This document shows positions 8,721 through 17,693 of a stretch of 64,000 bases of DNA, piece by piece; the first letter of the stretch is position 1; every line of letters begins with the position of its first letter. Both the position numbers and the translations under genes were made by a program. The stretch is from contig CBDFKV010000006.1 of assembly GCA_965249035.1 (NCBI GenBank), forward strand, positions 124,001 to 188,000, in the 5' to 3' direction. The stretch comes from CBDFKV01 sp965249035 (lineage in GTDB: Bacteria > Pseudomonadota > Gammaproteobacteria > Arenicellales > Poriferihabitantaceae). The notes under the pieces are model-generated. The model saw only the letters and a program-made list of their open reading frames with translations. It ran no database searches and had not been told where the DNA came from.

Positions 8721-9155
8721 TTAGCGACAATCGCCTTTACAATCCGGATTGCGTTTGTTGATGTCACACGGCTTGCTATCGTTGAAATTCCAGTCGGTAC
8801 AGTGAAACTTCTTGCCACGATAGTAAACCCAGTCACGTACTTCGTCTTGCTGCTGCACATTGGGCTGGATGGGGTCCATAAAACCGCCCCATTGAGGTAC
8901 TACATTGCGATTACCGCATCGCTGTTGGCTCTGGCAAGTTCTAATATGCGTACGCGTGTCATCGCACATAATGGCATAAGATCGACCTCGCACACAGGTT
9001 GGGCGGTTGGAGTCCAACCCCATGCTAGCGCAAGTCCGACCATTGCTACGCTGGTAAGACGTATTGTTACAATCACTCGCTGCAAACGCCGTAGTGCCTA
9101 GTGATGCGGCTAGCAACAAAGATGCACCCATTACGATTTGTTTAAAAAGCTTCAT
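8721..9155 (-). CDS. Small secreted cysteine-rich protein
   Basis: A 144-residue protein with a clear signal peptide (MKLFKQIVMGASLLLAASLG, cleavage near TAFA|A). The mature part holds ten cysteines spread over about 120 residues, suggesting several disulfide bonds in the periplasm or outside the cell. The start at 9155 is chosen because AGAGGGA lies 8 bases upstream on the minus strand; an ATG two codons earlier has too short a spacing. The family is not recognised. Its neighbour is the sulfur-globule-like gene, and dsbB in the window could supply disulfide formation. Confidence 0.75.
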   Translation of the reverse strand: MKLFKQIVMGASLLLAASLGTTAFAASDCNNTSYQRSNGRTCASMGLDSNRPTCVRGRSYAIMCDDTRTHIRTCQSQQRCGNRNVVPQWGGFMDPIQPNVQQQDEVRDWVYYRGKKFHCTDWNFNDSKPCDINKRNPDCKGDCR

Positions 9156-9255
9156 TAGCATTTCCCTCTGATAAATAATGAACAAGCGTACCTTACGCCA
9201 AATAAATGAGTCACAAATGAATAAACCCTAAACCCGCACTTAAACCTAAATAGTT

Positions 9256-10335
9256 TTATCCCTCGGCTGATTCTACTATGCGCTGAATGGCCGCAATCAA
9301 GGTATTCATCTCCGCATCAGTGCCGATACTGATCCGCAAATAGTCTGCAATCCGCGGCGCATCAAAATGGCGCACTAAAATGCCCTGCTGCTTGAGTGCT
9401 AAATACAGCGCATCCGCTGCGATCATCGTCGGCCGCGCCCATACAAAATTGGCGGACGAGTCTGCCACATCAAAGCCCAATGCTTTTAACGACGCGGTGG
9501 TGCACTCGCGGGTGGTAATCACATCTTGGGTAGTTTGCTTAAACCAGGCACTATCTTTAAAAGCTGCGATCGCACCCGCCTGAGCCACTTGATCCAGGGG
9601 ATAGGAATTAAACGAATTTTTAACTCGCTCTAAACCGGCGATCAGCTCGGCATCCCCGAGGGCAAAACCCACCCGCATGCCCGCCAACGAGCGTGACTTA
9701 GAAACAGTTTGCACCACTAATAATTGTGGAAAACGGGAAATAAGCGGCACTACCGATTGCGCGCCAAAGTCAACGTAGGCCTCATCAACCACCACCACTG
9801 AATCTTGATTACGCTGCAAAAACGCTTCTATCTCACCTGAGGCTAACGCGATACTGGTCGGCGCATTCGGGTTAGCGAAAATAACCCCACCATTATCCGC
9901 CGGGTATTCAGCCAAATCAATTTCCAGATGATTGTTAAGTGGTATGCAACGAGGCGTCAAACCGTATAACTGGGCATACACTGGATAAAAGCTGTAGCTG
10001 ATGTCCGGGCAAACCAGCGGCTTACTTGGCTCAAACAATCCGGCAAATACGTGCGCCAGCACTTCATCTGAGCCGTTGCCGATAAAGACATTGCTCGCAT
10101 CTAGCCCGTAATAATCTGCAATGACTTGTTTAAGCTCGCTACAGTCCGGATCTGGATATAAGCGCAAGCGCTCAGAAACCGCGCCTTGCATGGCCGCAAT
10201 CGCTTTGGGCGACGGCGGGTACGGGCTTTCATTGGTATTGAGCTTGACCATGCGCACGCCGTTATCAGCCTTGGGCTGCTCGCCCGGCACATACGGCGTC
10301 AGTGAACGCGTGCGATCATTCCAAAATCGACTCAT
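9256..10335 (-). CDS. hisC: Histidinol-phosphate aminotransferase
   Basis: The 359-residue protein is a fold-type I PLP aminotransferase that converts imidazole acetol phosphate to histidinol phosphate in histidine synthesis. The N-terminal LNTNESPYPPSP motif is the HisC hallmark; IFANPNAPTS, VVVDEAYVDF and the PLP lysine region VSKSRSLAGMRVGFALG (Lys213) are in the right order. Length fits (about 350-370). It is 13 bases downstream of rsmI on the same strand and stands apart from any his operon, a common arrangement for second hisC copies. Confidence 0.95.
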   Translation of the reverse strand: MSRFWNDRTRSLTPYVPGEQPKADNGVRMVKLNTNESPYPPSPKAIAAMQGAVSERLRLYPDPDCSELKQVIADYYGLDASNVFIGNGSDEVLAHVFAGLFEPSKPLVCPDISYSFYPVYAQLYGLTPRCIPLNNHLEIDLAEYPADNGGVIFANPNAPTSIALASGEIEAFLQRNQDSVVVVDEAYVDFGAQSVVPLISRFPQLLVVQTVSKSRSLAGMRVGFALGDAELIAGLERVKNSFNSYPLDQVAQAGAIAAFKDSAWFKQTTQDVITTRECTTASLKALGFDVADSSANFVWARPTMIAADALYLALKQQGILVRHFDAPRIADYLRISIGTDAEMNTLIAAIQRIVESAEG

Positions 10336-10348
10336 TAGATCAAAATAA

Positions 10349-11203
10349 TTATTGTTCAGGGTTAAGCTTAATCAATTCAAGCGCGCGTTGATAGAGTGCA
10401 TTTTTGTTTTTGCCACTGAGCTCCGAAGCAATACGCGCCGCCACCTTAACCGACACTTCTGGCAATAAGATATTGAGTAAAACATCTGCGCTCACTTTGG
10501 CAGAACCTGCACCAACAATGCCTGAAAACAGCAGCACAAACTCCCCTTTTTGCTGCTGCGGATGATCCATCATTTCAGTGCGGATGGTCGCTGCCGTCCC
10601 TCGTAATATCGTCTCGAAACGCTTGGTTAATTCTCGTGCCACTACAATTTCACGTGTCGGTGCAAGCTCGTGTAAGTCTTCCAGACACGCCAGCATGCGG
10701 TGTTTAGATTCATAGCACACTATTGTTTCTGCTTTACCCAACAATGCCGTCAAACGGTCTTTGCGTGCCTTGTTTTTAGCGGGCAAAAACCCAGCAAAGG
10801 TGAACTGGTCAGTCGGCAAGCCCGCGATCGACAACGCCGCAACCAGCGCCGATGCACCCGGCACTGTTTGCGCTTGAACACCGATTGTCTGAGCGGCTTT
10901 AACCAGCTTATAGCCCGGATCACTGACCAGCGGCGTACCTGCATCACTGATCAGTGCGACCTGATACCCCGCTAGTAACTTTTCCAAAATAGTCGGGGTC
11001 TGCGCTGCTTCATTATGGTCGTGAAATGACTGCATCGGCGTGCGAATCCCATAGTGCGTGCATAGTTTTCGGCTCTCACGTGTATCTTCAGCGAGAATTA
11101 AATCAACTTCCGTCAGCGTTTTTACTGCACGATAAGTGATATCTGCCATGTTTCCGATCGGGGTTGCCACAATAAACAACGCCCCTGCTTTGCTGTCAGC
11201 CAT
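10349..11203 (-). CDS. rsmI: 16S rRNA (cytidine-1402-2'-O) methyltransferase RsmI
   Basis: The 284-residue protein is a tetrapyrrole-methylase-fold enzyme that methylates the 2'-OH of C1402 in 16S rRNA. The N-terminal signature VATPIGNMADITYRA, the LAEDTRESRKL segment, SDAGTPLVSDPG and PGASALVAALSIAGLPTDQF are typical. It is divergent from lpoA with about 20 bases between start codons, the conserved rsmI/lpoA arrangement of gammaproteobacteria, so the two promoters must overlap the opposing coding starts. Confidence 0.97.
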   Translation of the reverse strand: MADSKAGALFIVATPIGNMADITYRAVKTLTEVDLILAEDTRESRKLCTHYGIRTPMQSFHDHNEAAQTPTILEKLLAGYQVALISDAGTPLVSDPGYKLVKAAQTIGVQAQTVPGASALVAALSIAGLPTDQFTFAGFLPAKNKARKDRLTALLGKAETIVCYESKHRMLACLEDLHELAPTREIVVARELTKRFETILRGTAATIRTEMMDHPQQQKGEFVLLFSGIVGAGSAKVSADVLLNILLPEVSVKVAARIASELSGKNKNALYQRALELIKLNPEQ

Positions 11204-11224
11204 TCGCTACTTTATACTCCGCCC

Positions 11225-13144
11225 ATGTCAAAGCACCGATTCTTACTCATGCAAAGGGACCCGCGCAAGTTAATAACGCGCCATACGCGTTTATGGCTCA
11301 TTTCTGGATTCGCTTTTCTACTGAGCGGCTGCGGCAGCGTAATCCCAAACCTACCCTTCGAATTGCCGACATTTAGGACCGAGTCAAGCCCAGTCAGCAC
11401 CCAACAACCGGCCTTGAGCGGTGAACAAGACCCGCAGAAATTATTGTCGCTGGGACTGAGTCAACAAGGCTACCTGCGCAATCAATACTTGCTTGAGGCG
11501 GCCCACCGCTTTCGGGACATTGGATTAAATAGTCAAGAGAACCAGGCACTGTCGCAATTGGATCAATCCTACCTAACTGGCGATTTACTGGCACAATTCG
11601 ATATTTTACGTGCGCGTCAGGAAATAACAGCCGGCGCTGGTGATCGAAGTTTGAGCATTCTTGCTCAAATCAATCGTCCTGAGCAATTGCGCTATCCCAG
11701 CAATGCAAGATTCTATCGGGCTGAAGCTCGTGCTCATGAGTTACAAAATACACCTGGCCATGCACTCATTAGCCGTATCAAGCTGGATAAACTCAGCGCC
11801 AGCAATGAACCCATCCAAAATCAACGCCTGATCTTGCAGTTACTAAAGCAACTCAATGGGTCAGGTGCAAGCATTCCTCGAACGCAAAATCTACCTGAGT
11901 TAAATGGCTGGATAGCTCTCAGCCAATTGCCACGTAATGCTGAACAATTCGACCAACACTTATCGGCATGGCGTTATTCTTACCCGAACCACCCTGCCCA
12001 CGAACACGAACTGTTTCCGAGCGCCGTTATTGACGGGCAACACCCTGAACGGATCGCCCTGCTATTGCCGCTCAACTCACCTTTTGCTTCGGCAGCGGAG
12101 GCATTTGAACGCGGGTTTCGCAAAGCACGCGCCAGCTCTAATGCCCAAACCACGATCACGACCTATGATACCGGCTCAGATGCCAACGCGATCGCACAGC
12201 ATTATTTGACGGCGGTTAGCCAAGGTGCTGACATGGTGATTGGGCCATTTGGACGGCAATCGGTTGAAGCCTTATTGACCCAAGCAACGCTCTCTTTGCC
12301 GACGTTACTAATCGGTTCACTACCCACCACCCAAGGAAGCGTTGTTAGTCCACCTGCAAATGCGTGGTTTCTAAGCCTTTCTCCCGAAGAAGAGGCGCGC
12401 GCAGCCGCGCAAAAAGCTTATGCTGACGGTCATCGACAAGCAGTCATGTTGTCAAAGAATAATGCCTGGGGGGCTCGGGTCTCCAGTGCCTTTAAGACTG
12501 AATTTGAATCCTTAGGTGGTGCAGTTGTCGGCAACAGCCGTTATTTGGCCAACGGCAGTGATACTAACGACGCGGTTAAGCGAACACTGTCATTAAACCA
12601 GAGCGAAAACCGCCATGCTCGACTGGAAGCCAGCTTGGGGCGCAAGCTCGGATTTAATCCACGACGACGCGACGATGTCAGCTTTATCTTTTTAGCTGCG
12701 AACGCTAGCGAAGCACGATTCATCGTCCCCCAGATCAAGTTTTACAATGCACATCGACTACCTTTGTATTCAGTTTCAAGCACATTTAGCGGCCGCTCTG
12801 ACCCCGTTTCTGATGCCGATTTAGTAGGCTTACGCTTTCCTGACATTCCCTGGATGTTGCAAGGTTTACAAAGCACGGCCAATAGCGGCACTTCTACGCG
12901 ATCACGACTTAATTCAGTTTCTCGACAATTACCCTTCGGTGGCTCGCCACTTGATCGCTTGTACGCGCTTGGCCACGCGGCATTCAACGTGATTCCGCAT
13001 CTGACCCAATTTGCGACCAATCCCCGCTATTCTTTCACCGATACCACCATGGCGCTCACCATGACCGGTCAAAATACCTTGCAGCGGGTATTTAGTTGGG
13101 CGCGTTACAGCCGACAAGGTATCGTAATCGACGCACCGCCCTAA
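11225..13144 (+). CDS. lpoA: Penicillin-binding protein activator LpoA
   Basis: A 639-residue outer-membrane lipoprotein that activates the peptidoglycan synthase PBP1A. A lipobox-like LLSGCG near residue 36 follows a hydrophobic stretch. The N-terminal half is helical, TPR-like; the C-terminal half from about residue 270 (ERIALLLPLNSPFASAAEAF) has the periplasmic-binding-protein fold with MVIGPFGRQSVEALL. Length agrees with E. coli LpoA (678). The stop is directly followed by the GTG of yraN. An in-frame start a few codons later cannot be excluded because the n-region is long and basic. Confidence 0.93.
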   Translation: MSKHRFLLMQRDPRKLITRHTRLWLISGFAFLLSGCGSVIPNLPFELPTFRTESSPVSTQQPALSGEQDPQKLLSLGLSQQGYLRNQYLLEAAHRFRDIGLNSQENQALSQLDQSYLTGDLLAQFDILRARQEITAGAGDRSLSILAQINRPEQLRYPSNARFYRAEARAHELQNTPGHALISRIKLDKLSASNEPIQNQRLILQLLKQLNGSGASIPRTQNLPELNGWIALSQLPRNAEQFDQHLSAWRYSYPNHPAHEHELFPSAVIDGQHPERIALLLPLNSPFASAAEAFERGFRKARASSNAQTTITTYDTGSDANAIAQHYLTAVSQGADMVIGPFGRQSVEALLTQATLSLPTLLIGSLPTTQGSVVSPPANAWFLSLSPEEEARAAAQKAYADGHRQAVMLSKNNAWGARVSSAFKTEFESLGGAVVGNSRYLANGSDTNDAVKRTLSLNQSENRHARLEASLGRKLGFNPRRRDDVSFIFLAANASEARFIVPQIKFYNAHRLPLYSVSSTFSGRSDPVSDADLVGLRFPDIPWMLQGLQSTANSGTSTRSRLNSVSRQLPFGGSPLDRLYALGHAAFNVIPHLTQFATNPRYSFTDTTMALTMTGQNTLQRVFSWARYSRQGIVIDAPP

Positions 13145-13498
13145 GTGGTTGGACTCAGCGGTGCTGAAGCTGAAAGGCTGGCCAAACATCAACTCGAAGC
13201 CGCCGGACTGATATGCCTTAGGCAAAACTATTCCTGCATGCGGGGAGAAATTGATCTCATCATGGGCGATAATCAAACCCTAGTTTTTGTCGAAGTCCGT
13301 TATCGGCACAATCAACAATTTGGTGGCGCTCTTGAAAGTATTACCCCGGCGAAGCAACAGAAAATCCGCCTAAGTGCAGAAGACTTCATGCAGAACCATC
13401 CCCATCTTGATCACCCCTATTCTCGGTTTGACGTTGTAACGATTGCAGGCAGTGCTGCGACGCCCGAACTGGATTGGATCAAAGATGCTTTTGAATAA
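13145..13498 (+). CDS. yraN: YraN/UPF0102 family endonuclease-like protein
   Basis: The 117-residue protein belongs to UPF0102, with a restriction-endonuclease-like core. The family sequence YSCMRGEIDLIM...LVFVEVRYR is present, which contains the Glu-Asp and Glu-x-Lys/Arg positions expected for the fold. GTG directly follows the lpoA stop, so translation is probably coupled. Position between lpoA and diaA is the standard gammaproteobacterial order. Biological role is not established. Confidence 0.93.
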   Translation: MVGLSGAEAERLAKHQLEAAGLICLRQNYSCMRGEIDLIMGDNQTLVFVEVRYRHNQQFGGALESITPAKQQKIRLSAEDFMQNHPHLDHPYSRFDVVTIAGSAATPELDWIKDAFE

Positions 13499-13521
13499 CA
13501 CCCATAGGGAATGCCACTAAC

Positions 13522-14136
13522 GTGAACAAATCTAAAGCCATGACGCCAGAACAGCGCGTAGAAAGCCATTTCAGCGACAGTATCGCAGCGCTTAAACGCG
13601 CTCAGAGCGACCTGTCAGCAGTGACGCTTGATGCGGGGCAACACTTGGCCGAGCGCTTGGCCGCGGGCAATAAGATCTTGATCTGCGGCAACGGTGGCTC
13701 CTGCGCCGACGCCATGCATTTTTCCAGCGAGCTATTGAATAAATTTCTGATGGAACGCGCACCGTTGCCTGCGGTGTGCCTGGCCGCCGATGCTGCCACC
13801 CTGACCTCTATCGCTAACGATTACCGCTTTAAAGATATTTTTAGCAAACAAATAACTGCTTTGGGGAACGAAGGTGATGTGCTGGTTGCGTTTAGCACTT
13901 CGGGGGATTCAGAAAATATTCTGGAAGCGATCAGCGCTGCACACCAGCAAGGCATGAGCTGCGTCGCCTTAACCGGCAGAGACGGCGGGCGCCTCGCCCC
14001 TTTATTGAACATAGATGACATCGAAGTAAGGATAAATGACAATACTACAGCCAGGATTCAGGAAGCCCATGGTTTACTCATCCATATATTTTGCGACTTA
14101 ATCGACCACCAACTTTTCGGAGAACCCCATGAATAA
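13522..14136 (+). CDS. diaA: DnaA initiator-associating protein DiaA (SIS domain)
   Basis: A 204-residue SIS-domain protein close to GmhA in sequence. CGNGGSCADAMHFSSELLNKF, AFSTSGDSENILEAI and the C-terminal IQEAHGLLIHIFCDLID are typical. DiaA forms a tetramer that binds DnaA and promotes timely initiation at oriC. The call over GmhA rests on gene order (lpoA-yraN-diaA-dolP) and on a separate, more GmhA-like gene at 42281. The start is GTG; the end overlaps dolP by 8 bases. Confidence 0.9.
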   Translation: MNKSKAMTPEQRVESHFSDSIAALKRAQSDLSAVTLDAGQHLAERLAAGNKILICGNGGSCADAMHFSSELLNKFLMERAPLPAVCLAADAATLTSIANDYRFKDIFSKQITALGNEGDVLVAFSTSGDSENILEAISAAHQQGMSCVALTGRDGGRLAPLLNIDDIEVRINDNTTARIQEAHGLLIHIFCDLIDHQLFGEPHE

Positions 14137-14722
14137 AATCACACGGATCAACCCCTTCAAAGCACTCGTCATAGTACTGAGTTTTAGCATACTGAGCGCC
14201 TGCATCCCCACTGCGGTTGGTGTTGCCACCGTCACAGCGATTGACCTGATAAAAGAGCGACGCACCGTAGGCACGTATGTAGATGATAATTTGGTCGAGG
14301 TCAGCATCCGCCGAGAACTGATCATTCGCGGTTCCTTGAACGGCACCCACATCAGCGTCACCGCACTGAACGGCATCGCTTTATTAACGGGTGAAGTCAG
14401 CACGCAAGCACAGAAAAGTGAAGCCGAGCAAATTGCCAGTTCCTACCAGGGTGTTGATCAAGTCGTTAACCAACTGGAGTTGGTCGGCAACAGCAGTTTA
14501 ACCAGTCGCGCTAATGATTCTTTGATCACCGCTAAAGTAAAAACTGCGTTGCTCCGTGAGAGAGGTATCGATGCGAGCAATATTAAGGTGGTGACGGAAC
14601 GTGGCACGGTTTACTTACTGGGCATCGTTAACGCAGCCGAGCAAGATGCTGCCATTCAAGTGGCTAAAACGGTTAGTGGTGTTACCCGTATCGTTAAAGT
14701 CTTTATGTTGCCTGAAAGCTAG
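14129..14722 (+). CDS. dolP: BON-domain outer-membrane lipoprotein DolP
   Basis: The 197-residue protein starts with a lipoprotein signal (LVIVLSFSILSAC, lipobox LSAC at about residues 22-25) and contains two BON domains (about 45-115 and 125-195; GIALLTGEV and GTVYLLGIV are the matching strands). DolP (YraP) binds anionic phospholipid at the division site and supports outer-membrane integrity. Overlap with diaA and conserved order support the name. Length is near E. coli DolP (191). Confidence 0.93.
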   Translation: MNKITRINPFKALVIVLSFSILSACIPTAVGVATVTAIDLIKERRTVGTYVDDNLVEVSIRRELIIRGSLNGTHISVTALNGIALLTGEVSTQAQKSEAEQIASSYQGVDQVVNQLELVGNSSLTSRANDSLITAKVKTALLRERGIDASNIKVVTERGTVYLLGIVNAAEQDAAIQVAKTVSGVTRIVKVFMLPES

Positions 14723-14737
14723 TTCAAAACTAAGGGA

Positions 14738-15238
14738 ATGAGCAAACTCGCGCGTATCGAGGACAAAGTTCTCGAAACCGATCAAGCGCTAGAAGCTTTC
14801 TTAGCGACAGTCAAGCGACCGTTGGTGTTTACTAACGGCTGTTTCGATTTACTCCACCGCGGTCACGTCGCGTATTTGCAGCAAGCAGCCGCACTCGGGG
14901 CATCATTATTGGTGGCGATCAACACCGATGCATCGGTTCGTCAACTGGATAAAGGGGTGGAACGACCGTTAAATCCTCTGGCTGATCGCATGGCAGTATT
15001 AGCCGCACTCGCTTCAGTTGACGCGGTCTGTGCCTTTTCCGATCCCACTCCTCTAGCACTGATCAAGCGCTGCCAGCCGGATCATTTAGTCAAAGGCGGA
15101 GATTGGGCTGAATCGGATATTGTGGGTGCCCAAGAGGTTCGCCAGCGTGGCGGCCAAGTTCATTCAATCGAATTTGAATTCCAGCGCTCGACCAGCAGTT
15201 TAGTCGACAAAATCCGGGCAACTGACAACTCTTCCTAA
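14738..15238 (+). CDS. rfaE2: D-glycero-beta-D-manno-heptose 1-phosphate adenylyltransferase
   Basis: The 166-residue protein is the stand-alone nucleotidyltransferase half of HldE, making ADP-heptose for the LPS inner core. The cytidylyltransferase-like motif FTNGCFDLLHRGHVAYL (HxGH) and the DHLVKGGDW and FQRSTSSLVDKIR segments are clear. AAGGGA precedes the ATG. It completes the run from lpoA. The matching kinase half (rfaE1) is not in the window. ADP-heptose is distinct from the GDP-heptose route at 41-44 kb. Confidence 0.94.
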   Translation: MSKLARIEDKVLETDQALEAFLATVKRPLVFTNGCFDLLHRGHVAYLQQAAALGASLLVAINTDASVRQLDKGVERPLNPLADRMAVLAALASVDAVCAFSDPTPLALIKRCQPDHLVKGGDWAESDIVGAQEVRQRGGQVHSIEFEFQRSTSSLVDKIRATDNSS

Positions 15239-15570
15239 ATGGATTAATTGATTGTACGTTACCATTTTAGGCTTGATCGAAAGGGCGCTTATCTATGTGA
15301 CGAAGTGGGTTTTATTGAGATCAAATAAATTTGAAACGAATGTCTCTTTAGGGCAAGCTACCGCCCGTTGGGCTTTACTTTTCAAACAGGTCGTGTCGCC
15401 CAGCGGAACTGCCCCGCCAGGCTCACACAGAACACCTACCTCATAGAGTAGAATGGAAGCCGTATCATCAAATGGACCGTAAGAGATGAACACTACTGAG
15501 TCGATCCTGCCTATCATTTCTCTCTAAGCCGATCTCCATGCACCAGCAACAACTTATACGGGCTGATGGC
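15239..15570. other. Non-coding stretch before the IS5 element
   Basis: No convincing protein is encoded. A strong hairpin can form from CCGTTGGGC (about 15366) and GCCCAGCGG (about 15399), with a loop of about 24 bases. Near the IS boundary, 15499-15515 is largely complementary to 17033-17049 on the far side of the insertion element, so the element may have landed in a structured RNA gene or leader. The sequence CTAAGCCGAT at about 15524 is reminiscent of the 5' conserved part of gammaproteobacterial 6S RNA, but the match is short and unproven. Confidence 0.35.
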
Positions 15571-16927
15571 TGCAACTTTTCTGTTGAGGCCCAGTATCCC
15601 AATTTAATAGCCCGTTCAGCAGGGTAAAAAGTAAATTAAGTAACTTCTCGACCCAGAAGTTGTACAGCTGACGCAGGTTGTGCCCAACACCACAAAGAAT
15701 CGCGTGGATCGCATCGCCCAGCCTGCCTTTAAGATGACATAGGTCGAGCAGCCCATCACTTTTCATATGCCCAATCATCGCCTCAAGCATGCTGCGCCGG
15801 CGTAAGCGCTTTTTCTGACCCTTGTTAAGCTTCTTGCCACGGTGGATCACTTGCGCTTTGGTCCCATGACGACCACGGTAGCCCAAATCAACCGCTACTG
15901 TCTTGATCTCTACATCAGTGAGGGTCTGGGCTTGCTGTAGTAGCTCATCCAGCGTATGACCGTCGTAAGGATTACCCCCAAAGCTGCGTATGCCAACCAC
16001 AAATCCTTCCTTCTGCGTGCAGGTAATGCCGACCTTGGTGCCAAATTCATAACGCTTGCGTGCTTTGCCTTTGCTGATGCAATCCACCTCTGGTTCATGT
16101 AGGGAATACAGCTTATTTTTACTCTTGGGATTAGCCGCCTGATGGCGCAGTTGATGCGCCTGTAAAATGAGTGCTTCAGCCCGTTCCTGTACATCATCTG
16201 GCAACTGCCCTAATTGTCGCTCAAGTTCCCTCATTACCCGGCCCGTCAGTGTCGACAGCTTCTTCAGTGAGCGGCGCATACGCTTGAATTGCTTGGCATG
16301 GGCGTAGCGACCAATCTTCTGTGCCAGACGCGGCGCCACCCGGACATAGCTTTGACGAACGGCTAAACCATTGTCGCGCATCAACGCTACCATCTTCTGT
16401 AATGCCTTCAGCAACAGCGCACTATCGGTTGGGTAGGTGATGTTCTTTTCCATCACGGTCGAATCCACACACACATGCGCCAGGCTGCCGCGCTTGACCG
16501 CTCCGGCATTAAGAGCACTGTTCAATACCGTGGTCAACAGCCATTCCATCCCTTCCTCGCCCAGTCGCTTACGCCATTTCACCAGTGTCGCCGGGTCTAT
16601 TGGAGCATGGTGCTGAAAATGGGTCTCGCCACAGAAATACTGATAGTACGGATTGCTTACCCAGGCTTCGACCAAGCCTTCGTCTGATAAAGCCTCCATA
16701 TGTTTGAGCATAAAAAGCCCGGCAACTCGTCGACCCGATGATGCAAGCGGGCCACCGGCCATCCCAAACAGTTGGCTCCAATACGCCTCAAAGGGCTGCC
16801 AATTCATATTGTCTGCCATGACAACCAGCGGATGACGCAGGTTAATAAAGTCAGATAGTTTGGGTTGAGTATCGGTGAAAAATGAGCGTTGTTTGGCGAG
16901 GGAAACCGGATCAGCTTTAGGGCGCAT
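15554..16927 (-). CDS. IS5-family DDE transposase
   Basis: The 457-residue protein has the IS5 N-terminal helical domain (MRPKADPVSLAKQRSFFTD), the first catalytic Asp in HVCVDSTVMEKN, the second in VAVDLGYRGR, and the Glu in RRRSMLEAMIGHMK, in the order of IS5 transposases. The ATG at 16927 is preferred over a TTG at 16981 that would fall at the element edge. The last residues are encoded across the inverted repeat and into the flank, so the native C-terminus may be shorter. The enzyme appears intact. Confidence 0.88.
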   Translation of the reverse strand: MRPKADPVSLAKQRSFFTDTQPKLSDFINLRHPLVVMADNMNWQPFEAYWSQLFGMAGGPLASSGRRVAGLFMLKHMEALSDEGLVEAWVSNPYYQYFCGETHFQHHAPIDPATLVKWRKRLGEEGMEWLLTTVLNSALNAGAVKRGSLAHVCVDSTVMEKNITYPTDSALLLKALQKMVALMRDNGLAVRQSYVRVAPRLAQKIGRYAHAKQFKRMRRSLKKLSTLTGRVMRELERQLGQLPDDVQERAEALILQAHQLRHQAANPKSKNKLYSLHEPEVDCISKGKARKRYEFGTKVGITCTQKEGFVVGIRSFGGNPYDGHTLDELLQQAQTLTDVEIKTVAVDLGYRGRHGTKAQVIHRGKKLNKGQKKRLRRRSMLEAMIGHMKSDGLLDLCHLKGRLGDAIHAILCGVGHNLRQLYNFWVEKLLNLLFTLLNGLLNWDTGPQQKSCSHQPV

Positions 16928-16980
16928 AAAAATGGTCAAATATTGCAAGAAACCAGGGCATATTCTACCAAAAAGTTGCA
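15571..16980 (-). mobile_element. IS5-family insertion sequence
   Basis: Ends are set by an imperfect inverted repeat: TGCAACTTTTCTGTTGA at 15571 and, on the opposite strand from 16980, TGCAACTTTTTGGTAGA. One transposase gene fills the element. No target-site duplication is visible at either end (flanks GGC and ATT), so the true ends may differ by a few bases or the flanks may have been rearranged. The transposase stop lies 17 bases beyond the left repeat, in host DNA. Confidence 0.75.
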
Positions 16981-17037
16981 ATTATTGCCATACTATACGC
17001 TCGTAACTGCCTGTATATACGAACTAATATTGGTTAG

Positions 17038-17244
17038 GCAGGGCCGACTACTGAACGCAAAGCAAGGCTTAAAACTCTGGGCTATTCAAAGAGTGAAGCA
17101 GAGGAAATTGCCGTCCAGGAAGCGAAGCGAACCCAATATGAAGCCGAACAAGGACGGTATGCGGGTGGTATTCTTGTTTTTCGTGTATTGGCTCTTGTGG
17201 TCGTTTTTGTTCTGGTCGCTGTCTCGCTACTCTTTGTTAATTAA
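17038..17244 (+). pseudogene. 5'-truncated coding remnant, small helical membrane protein
   Basis: In the frame GCA GGG CCG from 17038 to the TAA at 17242-17244 the sequence encodes about 68 residues with a charged helical part (KARLKTLGYSKSEAEEIA, QEAKRTQYEAEQG) and a C-terminal hydrophobic helix (ILVFRVLALVVVFVLVAVSL). There is a stop at 17035 and no usable start. It therefore looks like the 3' end of a gene whose 5' part was lost when the IS5 element or a deletion arrived. The family is not recognised. An overlapping frame ending at 17287 is less protein-like. Confidence 0.4.
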
Positions 17245-17372
17245 TATAATCATCCCTTTCCCCATTTCTTCAAAAATGGTTTTTTAAAACTGCACGTGCA
17301 AATATTTGAGAAAGCATCAATGTGATTCGCCCCTGGGTTGTCGGAGACTAAATTTCTTGAGAGGATTAGTCA

Positions 17373-17693
17373 ATGAACAGAAGACCAGGATATTCCCCCG
17401 AAGTACGGGAACGCGCGGTTCGGTTGGTTTTAACCACTGAACATGAACATTCATCACGATGGGCTGCAACAATGTCTGTTGCCACAAAGATCGGTTGTAC
17501 ACCAGAAACCTTGCGGATGTGGATTCAGAAGATAGAAGTTGACTCTGGCACAAAGCCTGGAGTGACTACGGATCATGCTCAGCAGATGAAGGAACTTAAA
17601 CGTGAGGTGCGTGAACTAAAACGAGCCAATGAAATTCTACGCAAAGCAGCGGCTTTTTTCGCCCAGGCGGAGCTCGGCCGCCCACGCAAATAA
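17373..17693 (+). CDS. IS3-family transposase OrfA (HTH)
   Basis: The 106-residue protein carries the IS3 OrfA helix-turn-helix (RPGYSPEVRERAVRLVL, then ATKIGCTPETLRMWI) and a C-terminal leucine-zipper-like helix (MKELKREVRELKRANEILRK). Its stop overlaps the orfB start as TAATG. A run of six T bases at about 17653, in the KAAAFFAQ segment, could serve as a frameshift site to make the OrfAB transposase, as usual in IS3 elements. Confidence 0.93.
   Translation: MNRRPGYSPEVRERAVRLVLTTEHEHSSRWAATMSVATKIGCTPETLRMWIQKIEVDSGTKPGVTTDHAQQMKELKREVRELKRANEILRKAAAFFAQAELGRPRK

Noticed and set aside
8616..9101. 161-codon plus-strand frame
   Set aside because: Opposite two signal-peptide proteins with good starts; its composition is that of a shadow frame.
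16889..17287. 132-codon plus-strand frame spanning the right end of IS5
   Set aside because: Crosses the element boundary; the downstream half makes a better protein in another frame (17038-17244).
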